A stretch of DNA of 12,732 nt, from NCBI GenBank assembly GCA_029289015.1, contig JARFUL010000093.1, positions 1 through 12,732 on the forward strand, in the 5' to 3' direction. The translations under genes and the position numbers were made by a program. Under the pieces are notes generated by a model. It ran no database searches, was not told the DNA's origin, and worked only from the letters and a program-made list of their open reading frames with translations. Source of the stretch: Syntrophobacteria bacterium (GTDB lineage: Bacteria > Desulfobacterota > Syntrophobacteria > JARFUL01). The stretch's first letter is position 1, and every line of letters begins with the position of its first letter. Positions 12,540-12,732 of the stretch are shown here, piece after piece.

Positions 12540-12732
12540 CTAGCTTCTCGTCTGGCTCGTTAAAAGCTCCTCGAAAGAGGCCTCCGCCTCCCTGACCTCT
12601 CTCTCTATCTCTTCGATCCTGCCTACTATCTCGTCCAGGTCAATGAAGTCCGCGTCGTCAATGTCGAACATGCCCACCTTGTCCTTTTGCACGCTGACCA
12701 CGCCGGTGCACCTCTTCCTCAGGTCTCTCAGG
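12540..12732 (-). CDS. C-terminal fragment of an acidic, coiled-coil-like protein (runs off the window edge)
   Basis: An open minus-strand frame enters from the right edge and ends at a TAG at 12540-12542, giving 63 visible residues. The first part is mixed (CTGVVSVQKDKVGMFDIDDADF); the last 30 or so are a charged helix (IVGRIEEIEREVREAEASFEEL) with coiled-coil spacing, ending in LTSQTRS. Codon use (GAG, GAC, GCG, CTG, AGG) matches the neighbouring genes, which supports real coding. I do not recognise the family from this part. It converges on the outer-membrane protein gene, with only 38 bases between the two stops; no clear shared terminator was seen there. Confidence 0.6.
   Translation of the reverse strand, partial: LRDLRKRCTGVVSVQKDKVGMFDIDDADFIDLDEIVGRIEEIEREVREAEASFEELLTSQTRS

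Overview
The window is about 12.7 kb of GC-rich, gene-dense bacterial DNA. It reads as a Gram-negative, anaerobic or oxygen-sensitive organism, probably deltaproteobacterial-like. Two proteins carry signal peptides and end as outer-membrane beta-barrels. There is a class I (4Fe-4S type) hybrid cluster protein, an Hcp-linked ferredoxin, a siroheme/4Fe-4S mini-reductase, a sigma-54-type promoter and an iron superoxide dismutase. No lineage can be fixed from sequence alone. I saw no mobile element, tRNA, rRNA or CRISPR array.

Layout. Minus strand, 1-6183: a FecR-domain secreted protein that runs off the left edge (1-393); a TPR plus outer-membrane-barrel protein (815-2287); a RelA/SpoT (p)ppGpp enzyme (2592-4772); a half-length SO_0444/ArsP-type metal permease (4861-5475); and a cysteine-free Crp/Fnr-family regulator resembling HcpR (5494-6183). 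Plus strand, 6325-12501: a PCP_red/siroheme/2x[4Fe-4S] protein (6325-7131), Fe superoxide dismutase (7428-8057), hcp (8251-9876), an Hcp-associated ferredoxin (10165-10911), a small cupin (10935-11249) and an outer-membrane barrel (11497-12501). An acidic, coiled-coil-like C-terminal fragment on the minus strand enters from the right edge (12540-12732).

The centre of the window looks like a nitrosative/oxidative stress locus. The Crp/Fnr protein has an FNR-type recognition helix (E-T-L-S-R). FNR-like TTGA-N6-TCAA boxes lie upstream of hcp (8136-8149) and of the ferredoxin-cupin pair (10053-10066). A degenerate copy (6206-6219) overlaps the -35 of the regulator's own promoter. At hcp the box is centred at -41.5 from the predicted start, the class II activator position, and no -35 hexamer is visible. 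The simplest model is an HcpR-like sensor that activates hcp and the ferredoxin-cupin unit and represses itself.

The most notable oddities are: (1) the Rel protein keeps its synthetase signature (RFKD, catalytic Asp and Glu), but its hydrolase HD pair reads HH and the later conserved Asn is Thr; (2) the siroheme protein keeps only the cysteine half of the sulfite/nitrite reductase fold; (3) the permease stops after its first half; (4) the regulator's promoter predicts an almost leaderless mRNA; (5) the FecR gene has a sigma-54-like promoter and paired hairpins in a 420-base upstream region.
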